Assembly: GCA_019802505.1 (NCBI GenBank)
Contig: JAFMOC010000096.1
Span: forward strand, 833,501 to 897,500
Direction of reading: 5' to 3'
Length of the DNA stretch: 64,000 bases
Source of the DNA: Corydoras sp. C115
Lineage: Eukaryota > Chordata > Actinopteri > Siluriformes > Callichthyidae
In this document: piece after piece, positions 51,832-62,850 of the stretch
How the letters are laid out: each line of letters starts with the position of its first letter
Position numbering within the stretch: the stretch's first letter is position 1
Program-made: the position numbers and the translations under genes
The notes under the pieces: generated by a model
The model's input: the letters and a program-made list of their open reading frames with translations, nothing else
Told to the model about the DNA's origin: nothing
The model's database searches: none

Positions 51832-52421
51832 TTCAGAATCTATCTTCTGAAATCCAGTAATCAATTCAGCACATATGTGGGAGGTTGATTAAAGAGTGTG
51901 TGTGTTTAAAGCGTCATGATCATCAGAAGCAAATAATCTTGCACAACAGATTTAGGTTTCATTATTTAAGTGTTGTTATCTATAGAACATCTAGTGCTGT
52001 TTGTCTTAAATATACTGGATTAATGTGGGGGTATATAAAATTAATTATAATATAAAAATGTAGAGTATGATTCATTATTGCAGTTCTTACTAAATCAGCG
52101 GCCAAACAAGATACTGAAAGGGAGGGTTCACACATTTCTGCTACATCCAGCTTAATAATACTAAATCAATAAATAAAATCTTTTTTTTTGTAGTTTAATT
52201 TGTTTAAGTTGGTTCTCTTTGCCTAATTAAATCGCTTGTAAATAAAATGTTTTTTAATACACATCCTAAACTTTAAACCACTTGTTATGTGCAGATTCAT
52301 TACTTGAGTGGCTGCAAAAAACTAACAATGCAAATGTATTCTGATAAAATTTATTAAGAGCTGCATTTATTATGAAAATCAAAGTTTATTTGCTTTCTAC
52401 AAAACCTCTGCTATGTGAATG

Positions 52422-52647
52422 TACGGAGCCCCTAAAGGGACATTAGCAAAAAAAAAAATTTGAGAGGAACATGAGTAAAAAAAAAAAAAAAAAAATGTCG
52501 AGCGCACCACTTAACTGTCCAGCAACCACAATTTCAGAGCCTTCGAAAAACTGCTCAAATTGGTTGTTGGTCAAAAAAAACTTTTTTTTTTACTCATGTT
52601 CCTCCCAAATTTTTTTTTTGCTCATGTCCCTTTAGGGGCTCGTATGA
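52422..52647. mobile_element. Inverted-repeat element enclosing the itih exon fragment
   Basis: Left arm (52422-52495) carries 'gagcccctaaagggacat', 'agcaaaaaaaaaa', 'tttgagaggaacatgagt' and a poly-A run. The right arm (52581-52647) is its near-perfect reverse complement ('actcatgttcctcccaaa', 'gctcatgtccctttaggggctc'). The 62-bp itih fragment lies between them. A possible 4-bp target duplication (gaat) flanks the arms. This could be a MITE-like transposon that captured gene sequence, or a fold-back formed by template switching. Confidence 0.6.
52513..52574 (-). pseudogene. 62-bp duplicated fragment of itih exon 12
   Basis: Identical at 61 of 62 positions to 57521-57582, inside exon 12 of paralogue B (encoding the region around FEQFFEGSEIVVAGQL); the only difference is g here for a at 57547. 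It has no splice sites or flanking exon sequence and sits in the 1.45-kb space between the two genes, in the same orientation. The matching part of paralogue A is much less similar, so B is the source. Confidence 0.9.
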
Positions 52648-53279
52648 ATGTGTAAAAATGTCAGCGTTTTTTTGTTCTTCATTTGTTCTGCATCACTTTG
52701 CTTTTGCAATATTACATTTTACAAAAATACAATGTTTCTAAATACAAATGTTTATTTTTAGAGTGCAAAGCATGATTTATTAAATACAGCAGGAGGTTTA
52801 TAGAGAAGATGTATGGCATCAGAATTTTGGTGGTAAAAGGTAACGTAGCTTTAAAAATGAGCTTCTTTAGCTGTAAACTATCCAGTAGATCAGTTAAGGG
52901 CTCCATCCAAATTAGGCATCAAGCAGAAGGTCAATACCAGAAAACCTATCCCATATAAGCTGTCCCATGATCTAACTAGATCTAAATCACATGATCAAAC
53001 TAAAAAAAGAACGAATGGCAGTCGAACGGCTGTTTACAACTGCAAGTAAGATCCAATCACCACAGTGAACAAAAAGAAATTATGATCATGCCCAACTTCA
53101 AATAACATTATTACGTTGACAGTGGAGAATAAGACCGCTTCCATCAAATGACATTTGTAGGCATTTCAGACGCAGCGATGGCCTCTGTCGTATACAGTTT
53201 ACATTTATATATTTAGCATCGATTAATAAAAAAAAAGAACACATTTGTCTGGTTAGATAAACTCTTCTAGTCATTTCTC

Positions 53280-56200
53280 TCATGCAGTCTTAAAGAGTCC
53301 TGATACAATGTAGTCTGTAAGGACTCCATCTATGAGCCCTGTGCCACTGTTATGAACAAACCAACAGGGCACGTTTTCTCCATGTTTTACATCCCGTCTG
53401 AAGTCTCTCTGCAAACCTCTGGAGACAAACAAACACAGATGCAACAGTCACATTCTCACCTGTGAATGAACCTGTTATTGCTTACTGTTTAGCGTTCGTA
53501 GGTACCTGGTCACTTTGAGATTGTGACCCTTCACAAACATGGTAGCATCAGTTTTGTTTTGCTCCTTTTCTGTCAAGTTGCTGCTAACCTCAAACCGTAC
53601 ACCATGAAAAAACTGTCCTGTGGGAAGAGATCAGATTCTATTAAGGAATTAATCTTCATGAGCAAGTTCTTTTTCTTTTAAAATTATTTTAAAAATGTCC
53701 TACCAATCAGACCATGGACACTTTGTGAGAGGAGGTGGCTCTCAAGAGTGTAAAAGCCCAGGTAGTCCTGGTGATAGGGATGATCCTTCCACACTTTGTG
53801 CAAAATAATGATGAACTTGAGTGAGTCCCTCAGGGTCACTGTGAGACTGAGATCTTTGGTTACATGAAGGTCCATGCTGAAGTGAGAAGAGAAATAAAAC
53901 CAAGTGTTCAAATCTAAAAGCCACCCTTATAAAAATACACAAGTTAATAAACTGAATAAATGTCTTAACCACTTTGGTGAGTTTTAACATCGTAATGACA
54001 AACAGTGGTTAAGAATAATTATAAAACAGGTAGTTGCGGTCCTTAAATCTTATTGGTTGAGCAGTTTGTTCAGCCGTGACATTATTGTCAATAACACACA
54101 CCTATGAGCGCTTCACATTCGTATGCATGTGTGCTATGCAATATATTATTTGAAATCATGTACCATAAACGGAAAAACAGTTACTGTTGCGACTGATGTT
54201 TATAAATTGTGTTCTGTAATTTGGCCACTAGATGGCGGTTTTGATTGTTAGAAAAAACGGTATCCTGTTACTCAGCAATCAATGTCGTCTTTAAAAACCT
54301 AGATTTAAAACCTAATTTAACAACCAAATTATTAAATTTTGTTTTCATTAAAAGCATTTATGAATTTTTTTATTTATTCACAATAATGTCGCCCTTTGGT
54401 GCCTTATTGCTTTAATATGAACAGTGTTTAACTCAGTCATCTACATTAACAATATTAAAACGTTTTCTTACTTCAGACTATTAACTGTAAATGCATTTGA
54501 CCAGAGAAGTTCTCTTTCTTCTCCCTGTTCAGATACATGGATCCCTTGGGTTGTCACTCTCAGTTTAATTCCAAACTTCTCATAAAGGATTCCCAACTCT
54601 CCAAAGTATGTTTGCTGCTTATTCTTTGAATCCACCTTCTTGTCTCCAATGGTTTGCCCATTTATTACTAAACCTGCAAAATAAATGCTTGAGGTCTTTA
54701 AAATGTCTACAATTAATATGCATGTTGTTTACGGTTAACACACAGCTACATTAAAGCAGTCTCAATTGTTATCTTTAATTCTTTTGGGTTTAAATATCGT
54801 AAGATTATTAGAGACAATCCTTATATTGTGTCTGATGTTTGACAGAATTTGCAGCGATGTCCACTACTAGAAGGATCATCAAACAGTTATAACTTGTACC
54901 ATCTTTGATTTAAAAAAACAAAAGAAAAACGATTAGGTACGTATGGTTAATTAATTTTCCCTTTTTGTTTATTTGGGTCATAAAAAATGTGCAATAAATC
55001 ATAGCATAATTTTTTGATGCATGCATGTTGTAGTTGCATTTGCATTTAGTCATTTACCAGATGCGTTTATCCATTGCAACTTACAAATGAACATGTAGTG
55101 CACATTTACCTGTTGATGGATCTCTCACCAGATTGAATATAGTGCCAGGTTTGTCATTGGTATTAAAGCACAGGGCATCTTTTTGATTGGGTAGCTCGAT
55201 GATGAAGTGTGGATCACCATCCACTGCAATGCTTACAGGTTGACTCCGGAGGCCTAAAGAGCGTTATTTAAGTCCACTGGAATAACTAATGCCACTTTGT
55301 TTTGGATATGGTTTAAAGTCAACTGAAACCAGTCCACAAAATTTATGGTACCGTTACCTTGAATTGATAAAGGCAATACACTGCGACTGGATGGTTGTGC
55401 CATGTCTGGAAATGAGGAGAATCAAGTTATTATTAAAAAGTGCTTTACAAAGTCTTAGAAATCTTTGGCAGAAATCAATTACCTGGCAATAATCCATGAT
55501 TCTGATCTGTAAATGATGAAAGTATCAGTGATGTATTAGTAAAATAGTTTGAGTTTCATTTCAGAGGACATGTGCATTTATGGTAAAGACGGCTTATATG
55601 AAATTATGAAGCTTATATGAATAAAATAAAATATATGAAAAAAATATGAAAAAATAAAATGTGCTTATATATTAATATAAATAAGCTTATATGACTGTGA
55701 CAAATCTGATCAGAGCAGAACATTGAAATCGCACAGGAGGACTTTGTAACGGACACAAAGTCTCTCTGTTTCATTATATCAACATTTGCACTCCTTACCT
55801 TCAGTCAGTTTGTCAGCAATTAGCATCTCTTCAACTGCACCCACAACTTTGGGCCTAGTCACCACCATGGAGGTGAGAGGGGTGACAAAGTTGTACTTCA
55901 GTGACAGGTTCAGTGCTTCGGCAGTGATATCGTCCAGCTCACTGTGTGCACATGTGTCACTGTAAAGTCAATAAAACATAGGACATTATTTAAAATCACT
56001 TAAATGTATTGAATTTTAAGTCATTTATCTTAATAAGGTTCAAAATGCTAGAGCCTAACAGAGTACTCACTGTTCATAAGGAATGGCTGGCAGTCCATCA
56101 CAGGGAAGACAGCCAAAGAAATTTAAACACTGGGGCAATTTATTACCTCCACCTTACATGACCTCCATGTTTTTGAATTGTGAAAGAAAGCCTAAGCTAT

Positions 56201-57427
56201 TGGAGTAATGCAACATATAAATGAATATGCAAACTCCACACAGAAAGGATCGAGTGCTACTAACCAAACTGTGAAATGACAGCGGTATCTGTCATGACAC
56301 GTTGTTTTAAACTTTTTTTTTTTTTTTTTTAAAAAGGAGTTATCAATATTAAGCTGTGTGAATAACAAGACTATATTCAGTAGCTGTACACTGTGCACAG
56401 TGTTTGATATGTGTGAACAGAGGCTTACCGTTTATCCAGCAATTGCTGTATGGTCAGATATGCCCAAAGTCGTTCAGTAAAGTCTCCAAAGATGTATTCC
56501 TGCTCAGGAAATACGATGGTCCATTCTGCAACACTGGCCTTGACGTTGACTATGAAGTTATCCTCCAGCTAAATTGTAACAATTAAAAAAAAAAGACTTT
56601 AAAAGTCCACAAGTGTAAAAATCAAGTCAAGTCAAGTCAAGTAATTTATTTATATAGCGCTTTTTACAACAGTACATTGTCACAAAGCAGCTTTACAGAA
56701 TGAAAAGCCTTTAACACACAGAACACCTGACAGTCTGCCATTAAAACTCTGTCCTAGTAAAAATGTTTATTCATTAAATTCATTCATCCATTATCTCCCG
56801 CTTTATCCTCTATTAGGGTCGCGGTGGGGTTCCCCATGCCCATCCAGGGGAGAACGTCTCGGGCGCTGGGCAGAAAGACCCAGGACAGGGTGCCAATCCA
56901 TCGCTGGGCACACACTCACTCACACAGACACACTCTATATGGGGCGATTTTGAGAATTCAATTGACTTGATCCATGTTTTTGGACTGTGGGAGGAAACCG
57001 GAGAACCTGGAGGAAACCCACGCAGACACGGGGAGAACATGGAAACTCCACCCAGATGGGGATTCGAACCGGGAATCCCTAGCGCTGAGAGGCGAACGTG
57101 CTAACCACTAAGCCACCGTGCCGCCTCATTAAATTATGATTTTAAATAAATAACAACCAGAATATTTAAAAACATTTACATTTTATTAAAAAAAAAATGC
57201 TTATCATGCACTAACGCTGGGTTTAAATGAAAATTAACAAAATTTTAATTCAAAACCTTGATAATTCACCTTAATTTTAAACCTTAATTCACTATTCGTT
57301 TTTGTTAATTAACCAATGAATTCATTAATGTTAATTATTTTAAACCTTTTTACAAAAGCATGCGAAGAAAAGATTTTCATACAGTGTTAGTAGGGCATGA
57401 GGTGTGTAATTTTGATTTGTGTGTGTG

Positions 57428-57462
<35 letters not shown>

Positions 57463-60400
57463 TAGCTTACTCACCGATTGGCCTTTCACCACCCCAAAGA
57501 AATCCACATCCGAGGAATTCAACTGTCCAGCAACCACAATTTCAGAACCTTCGAAAAACTGCTCAAATTGGTTGTTGGTCAATGATGACACCATAAATTG
57601 TGGGTAGTCCAGAGTTACATCTAACAGCAATGGACTCGCCACCTCCTTATAGAAACCCTGCATGGCAAATTTAAAATCTGAATTCAGCTTTTGGTAACAA
57701 ACATAATTCGAATAGGTGAAACCAGATCTGCAGTACCTGCAGCTGCAGGGCAGCATCCGACGCCTCGTAGATTCTTCGAGCCAAACCACTGTTTTGCTTG
57801 GCCAAGACATCCAAGAAAGAATAGGATACATCTTGACCAAACCCCAGGCAGAACAGAGTCATGTTTCCATCAATTGAATTATGCACATTTGTCTGGATTA
57901 CAGTGTTGCGTGTCTCCCCTGAATTCAACAAAAACGGTTTGTGATTATTAAAAGTGCATGATGGGAAGTGATGAAATATGTGGAATAATTGGGATGTGTA
58001 AAGTAAATAGACTTGACTAATAGTGTGGAGAACATAAAATCAAAGAGCTTACTCTTAAAGAGACCCGGTTTGGGGATTGTGCAATGACACCATGGGGTAT
58101 GGAAAATAGTGAAACTAGGTTTTTTTTTTATATTTATTTTCTTTTATAGAGAGGTTAGTTCTCTTTCTGTCCAAAATTATATCTTTTGCAGGGCATGCAA
58201 ACAAGAATATGCAATCCCTAATCTCTTCGTGTAGACATGGTACATTTGTTTACTGCAAGTTTTGTAACTGCAGAAAATGGTCATCACCTGATGTGTTCTT
58301 ACTCCATACAGTCCTCATGGCTTTCTACATAATCATATACATCATACACCATGCATGCCACAAAAACTGTGCAAAATCATCTCAAATGTTTATTGAATGC
58401 ACATATGAAATTATCCCTGTTTGAAATCTGCTCAAAACACATACCAGATGTCGCATCTCCATCAGTGAGCAGGATAATCATAGATGCACTATGTTCAGGT
58501 AGAGTGTTGTCTTTTTTGGCTGCAGTCAGCATGTCCACAGCACTCAAAACGGCTTTATTGATATCCGTCGCTGGCAGAAAGAGGAAAAAAAAACACTCAT
58601 ACTTCAGTTTAAACTGAATTCATTCATCTTTAGATCTCTTCAGGTGGCTCCAACACCTTGATAAGCACATGTACAATATTTATACATAATAAGCTTGTAT
58701 TATGTATGTATGTAAAAGTATGTAATCATGCCGATTAAGGGCACAGTTGATTCAAATGACCTTGGTGCTTGCATGCAGTTCTCGCATGGCATGAGGCAAA
58801 AGTGTCTATGTGACGTCTATGATCAGATCACTTTCATCATACTATTTGAAACACTTACTGCCCCTGGCGGCTATCTTTTGGACAAACTCCTTTGCTTTGT
58901 TTATGTTCTCATTTGTCGCTTTACTCAAAGTTGGTTTCCACCTTTGGATTTGATCATCAAATGTGACCAGTCCAAAATGATCATCCTCATAAAGATCATC
59001 CAAGATGGTCAACAGTGCTTCCCGCGTCTGAGATAATCAAACATTGTGTTTTTTTTTTTTTAAAATAACCTTACTTCAGTATTGTTAATATTTTGTAACT
59101 ATAAATAGATCATAGCTCACCTGATCCATCTTCCTCCCTTCCATGGACCCACTACGGTCGATCACAAACACTATATTCTTTGGTAATCGTGGCAAATCTT
59201 TTGGCGCAAAATGGTGTACAAAGTACCCATTAACTACCTAAAGGCAAGTATAAAGAGATATCTAATTTCTCAACAAAGTCACATTGAAAAATGACAAGGA
59301 AACTCAAAAGGTTATTCTGACATCGTACCTGAATGTCACTGTTTCCAAATTCTCTTTTAACATCATATGTGATGATAAAATCTCCATCTATGATTGTGTT
59401 TTCACAGAGTGGACATGCTTTCTGCTGATCCAGGGTTGGAGAGAAGGACACATGGGCCTGAGAAGTAACAAAGAAAGGCGATCAGGACATTGATCTATAC
59501 GTGGGTTAAATTAAGTCTGTACAATTGGAAATATTTAAATTGGCAAATTTTGCTAGCATAAAATTAACACTGGTGAGGGATGTGAGGGATACACAATTGT
59601 CTGAGATTGTGATGGTTTGTACTGGAAAAGTTACTGTGTAGTTTACAACTGTACAAAGCTTAATAATAAATAGAAATTAAATTAAAACAATTGATAAGAC
59701 TGAACAAATACAACAGTCTAACCTCACCATTTGCTCAGTCACAGTTTTCTTCACTAGGGGAAGGATTTCATTGGATTTGAAAGTGACATTGGTGTCCAGA
59801 TACCCAATACCATCGAGTTCATAGATAGTGGCAACAATCTGAGGGTAGAGATGTTCATGTTAAGATTACATTATAGAACTTATAGAACAAGGAAATGAAA
59901 GTAAGTGCTGCACCTCAAAGTGCTGGACCAGCTGTTTGGGTTTGGCTCGAATGATGAGCTCATATTTGCCAAAGCGACGCTGAAGGAGCTCCTCATACAC
60001 CAGCGTGAACGTAACACTGCTGTTCGCTGCAATGTTCGCAGAGACCAAAAACTTTTCCATCTTTCTGCCTGAAGCTCTGAGAACATGAAAATGTACCTGA
60101 TGCATCTCCTCAGAAGCTTAGTTACGCAATACATTTCATATATATGTAACTAGTAAGCTTTTCACTTGTACAATCTAGTTCTCTGACTCACTTGACCAGG
60201 CCGGCGGTCTCCCCAGCGGACACAGACGTCTCGTACTCTTTCCTTGCCACCTCTTTTTCTTTTACGTCTCCCACATACGTCTGCCCTTCAATCTCCCTGA
60301 AACAATTACATTAAAATCAGGTTCATTTCATTAAACATGAGTTTTGTTGTTTGTACATGTGCAGTCCAATATATAAATAACAGTTTGATTTACTGAACTA

Positions 60401-62141
60401 TCAATAACAATATTTATACATCGATAAAAAAAGCTCATGTTCTGTATGTTATAATTGTGGAGCCTCTGTTTTTTTTTTTTTGTTTTTTTTTTAAAAACAC
60501 TTGACTGTTTATAGTTGCAAATCATAAAGAACCAAAAACATTAAATTCATTCATTCATTTATTATCTCCCGCTTCATCCTCTATTAGGGTCGCGGTGGGG
60601 TTCCCCATGCCCATCCAGGGGAGAACATCTCGGGCACTGGGCAGATAGACCCAGGACAGGGCGCCAATCCATCGCTGGGTACACACTCACACACTCAAAC
60701 ACACTCTATATGGGGCAATTTAGAGAACTCAAATAACTTGATCCATGTTTTTGGACTGTGGGAGGAAACCGGAGAACCCGGAGGAAACCCACACGGACAC
60801 GGGGAGAACATGGAAACTCCACCCAGATGGGGATTTGAACCGGGAATCCCTAGCGCTGAGAGGCGAACGTGCTAACCACTAAGCCACCGTGCCGCCCCAA
60901 AACATTAAATTAAAAATGAATATATTTAAATAATAATAATAAATAATAATAAATAATAGGGCGGCACGGTGGCTTAGTGGTTAGCACGTTCGCCTCTCAG
61001 CGCTAGGGATTCCCGGTTCAAATCCCCATCTGGGTGGAGTTTCCATGTTCTCCCCGTGTCCGTGTGGGTTTCCTCCGGGTTCTCCGGTTTCCTCCCACAG
61101 TCCAAAAACATGGATCAAGTCAATTGAGTTCTCAAAATTGCCCCATATAGAGTGTGTCTGTGTGAGTGAGTGTGTGCCCAGCGATGGATTGGCGTCCTGT
61201 CCTGGGTCTTTCTGCCCAGCGCCCGAGACGTTCTCCCCTGGATGGGCATGGGGAACCCCACCACGACCCTAATAGAGGATAAAGCGGGAGATAATGAATG
61301 AATGAATAATAAATAATAATTACAAATTGAATAAAGAATTAACACAATATAACGAAGAAGGACTAACATGCTAAAGTTGGTGATGAAGGCCGTCTTTGGC
61401 AATTCCACCTCAAAAATGACTTCCTGTGAAACGTTGGCCTTGTTCAGAGCCGTGGATGTTATGACTGTGTGGGCAAATCGTAATGCCACTGTGCATTCGA
61501 TCTTCACACTCTGAAACTCGATCTGAGGTAGAAGAGCAAATACATGTTTATTTACCCATCCAGTATTTTTAACAGTGTTGGGTGTTTGCTGTATTCATTA
61601 GAGGGACAAATTATATATTGTAGGAAACAGATTATATAAACAGGTAATACAAACTCACATCTTTGCTGTTTGGGTTTTCTGTCTGTGAAGGGAAATAAAT
61701 CCATAATAAGTCAAATCGATTAACCAAGTTTCAATGACACTCATTAGATGTTCAAGATAGTAGGAATTATAAAGTCTGGATTTTGAAGAATCGTATTTTT
61801 ACATAAAAAGGTTCTCAGTACGAAATCCTCAGTTCAACGACATACAGAACTAAATAAAGTCATGAATATCAGTATATGCAGCTCCATGTGGCTATTCATT
61901 AAAATGCAATATTTGTATTAAAATGATGGGAATAGTGATTAACTTGGTTTAACAATGAGCTAAATAATCAGCACCCGCAAAACAAAAAACACAGCAAAAT
62001 TAGACCTGAGCCTCAGATTTAATATGGATCATAAAAACACAAGTGCATTTCTATTCTTACCAGAGCCTTAATGGGATGATAACCTCCAATACATAAAAAC
62101 ACACAGGTAACCAGCAGATTCCCAGTCCACACAGCAGCCAT
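53280..62141 (-). CDS. itih3: ITIH3-like inter-alpha-trypsin inhibitor heavy chain, paralogue B (21 exons)
   Basis: Second complete heavy-chain gene, head-to-tail with A. Exons 5'->3': 62141-62061, 61682-61659, 61522-61368, 60296-60192, 60076-59914, 59838-59728, 59457-59329, 59237-59121, 59027-58859, 58570-58445, 57918-57737, 57657-57475, 56568-56429, 55959-55799, 55506-55483, 55405-55358, 55253-55110, 54673-54472, 53876-53704, 53617-53506, 53418-53280. Sum 2688 nt, 895 aa (human ITIH3 890 as I recall). Fifteen exons have exactly the same length as in A. Signal peptide within exon 1; VIT domain; vWA MIDAS DRSGS at 283-287; CPLC pair before the vWA, as in ITIH3; DGDPHF at 651-656; C-terminal ending PCWFVHNSGTGLIDG. 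Unlike A, the N-terminal linker (TENPNSKD) has no dibasic propeptide site. Confidence 0.92.
54225..54238 (+). promoter_or_regulatory. CTCF-like motif in itih-B intron 18
   Basis: CCACTAGATGGCGG fits the CTCF core consensus at every position. Confidence 0.4.
55026..55110 (+). repeat. Diverged copy of the same dispersed repeat
   Basis: 'catttagtcatttaccagatg' and 'tttatccattgcaacttaca' match the core with several substitutions. It directly abuts itih-B exon 17, so it may overlap the intron donor. Confidence 0.6.
56060..56280 (-). mobile_element. Old, degenerate SINE copy
   Basis: Minus-strand similarity to the family ('cactggggcaattta', 'ccatgtttttgaattgtg', 'gcaaactccacacag') with many substitutions; no clear ends. 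Confidence 0.6.
56621..56745 (+). repeat. Teleost 'tatagcgctttttaca' dispersed repeat
   Basis: (AAGTC)n followed by 'atttatttatatagcgcttt' and 'cacaaagcagctttacagaa', a repeat known widely in fish. A reverse fragment ('gccgctttgggacaatgcac') lies near 4678-4715. Confidence 0.65.
56781..57125 (-). mobile_element. SINE in itih-B intron 12, TSD TCATTAAATT
   Basis: Full-length minus copy; 10-bp duplication at 56771-56780 and 57126-57135. Confidence 0.9.
60547..60896 (-). mobile_element. SINE in itih-B intron 3 (left arm of an inverted pair)
   Basis: Full minus copy; 'aaaacattaaatt' duplicated on both sides. Confidence 0.9.
60959..61305 (+). mobile_element. SINE in itih-B intron 3 (right arm of an inverted pair)
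   Basis: Full plus copy 62 bp from the previous minus copy; 'aataataaataat' duplicated on both sides. Confidence 0.9.
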
Positions 62142-62201
62142 CCTTAAAACACAGCTTCAAGCTGAGATCAGCTCTGGATGTGAGGATGTTAAGTGAGAAT
62201 G

Positions 62202-62208
62202 TTTATAT
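62202..62208 (-). promoter_or_regulatory. TATA-like box upstream of itih paralogue B
   Basis: On the minus strand ATATAAAC lies about 60 bp before the ATG, a suitable distance for a TATA box of a highly expressed secreted-protein gene. Position-based inference. Confidence 0.4.
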
Positions 62209-62589
62209 GTGAGTGATAGAGGGAGGGTGAGAGAGGGAAATGAAAGGGTCAGTGTTTCGTAGAGGAGTGATGCCAGTGGAACTTGTGTACATATGGTGTG
62301 GTATCTAAACGTTTCTCTGAAAGCGAATCATTTCTGAGCATCGTTGATTAGTTGGAAATAGAAGCGACATTAAATCTGCAAAGTTAAACATTTCTAGTAA
62401 AATTTCACGCTGCATTTCTGAGTCCGTAGAGAACAAGTCATCATACATCCAGGTAACAGAGACATGATTATTATTCATACGGTGTTATTCTGTAAAGTAT
62501 TAAATTAAATGATTAGTAGTAAAATATGGATTATCAGAGTAATTTATAAAAATGATGGTGCTTTTAGTGTTTATTATTACCAATGACCA

Positions 62590-62850
62590 ATCTCGGGTGG
62601 GTAGCAGCACTGGGGATCCAGGTTCAAATCCCAAACTGGCTGGAGTTTGCTCCGGGTTCTCCACTTTCCTCCCACAGCCCAAACTTATTGATTGAAGGTG
62701 AATTGGCTGCCCCAAATTGCCCCTATATCTTCTGAGCCCAGTGATGGATTGGCACCCTGTCCTAGATGAGTCTGCCTAGCGCCCAAAATGTTCTCCCCTG
62801 GATGGAGAACATCTAGGAGAGAATTTAGCAGAAGGTAAAGAGATGAGACG
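62590..62850 (+). mobile_element. Diverged SINE relative upstream of itih-B
   Basis: B-box-like 'caggttcaaatccc', 'tttcctcccacagccc', 'gatggattggcaccctgtcc' and 'tgttctcccctgga' match the family with many differences and internal deletions: an older subfamily or aged copy. Confidence 0.7.

Noticed and set aside
41897..62141. Possible ITIH4 assignment for the minus-strand genes, as ITIH4 is next to MUSTN1 in human
   Set aside because: Both proteins keep DGDPHF and the full C-terminal domain without the ITIH4-type insert, and the CPxC/CSxC pair before the vWA resembles ITIH3. A tree is still needed.
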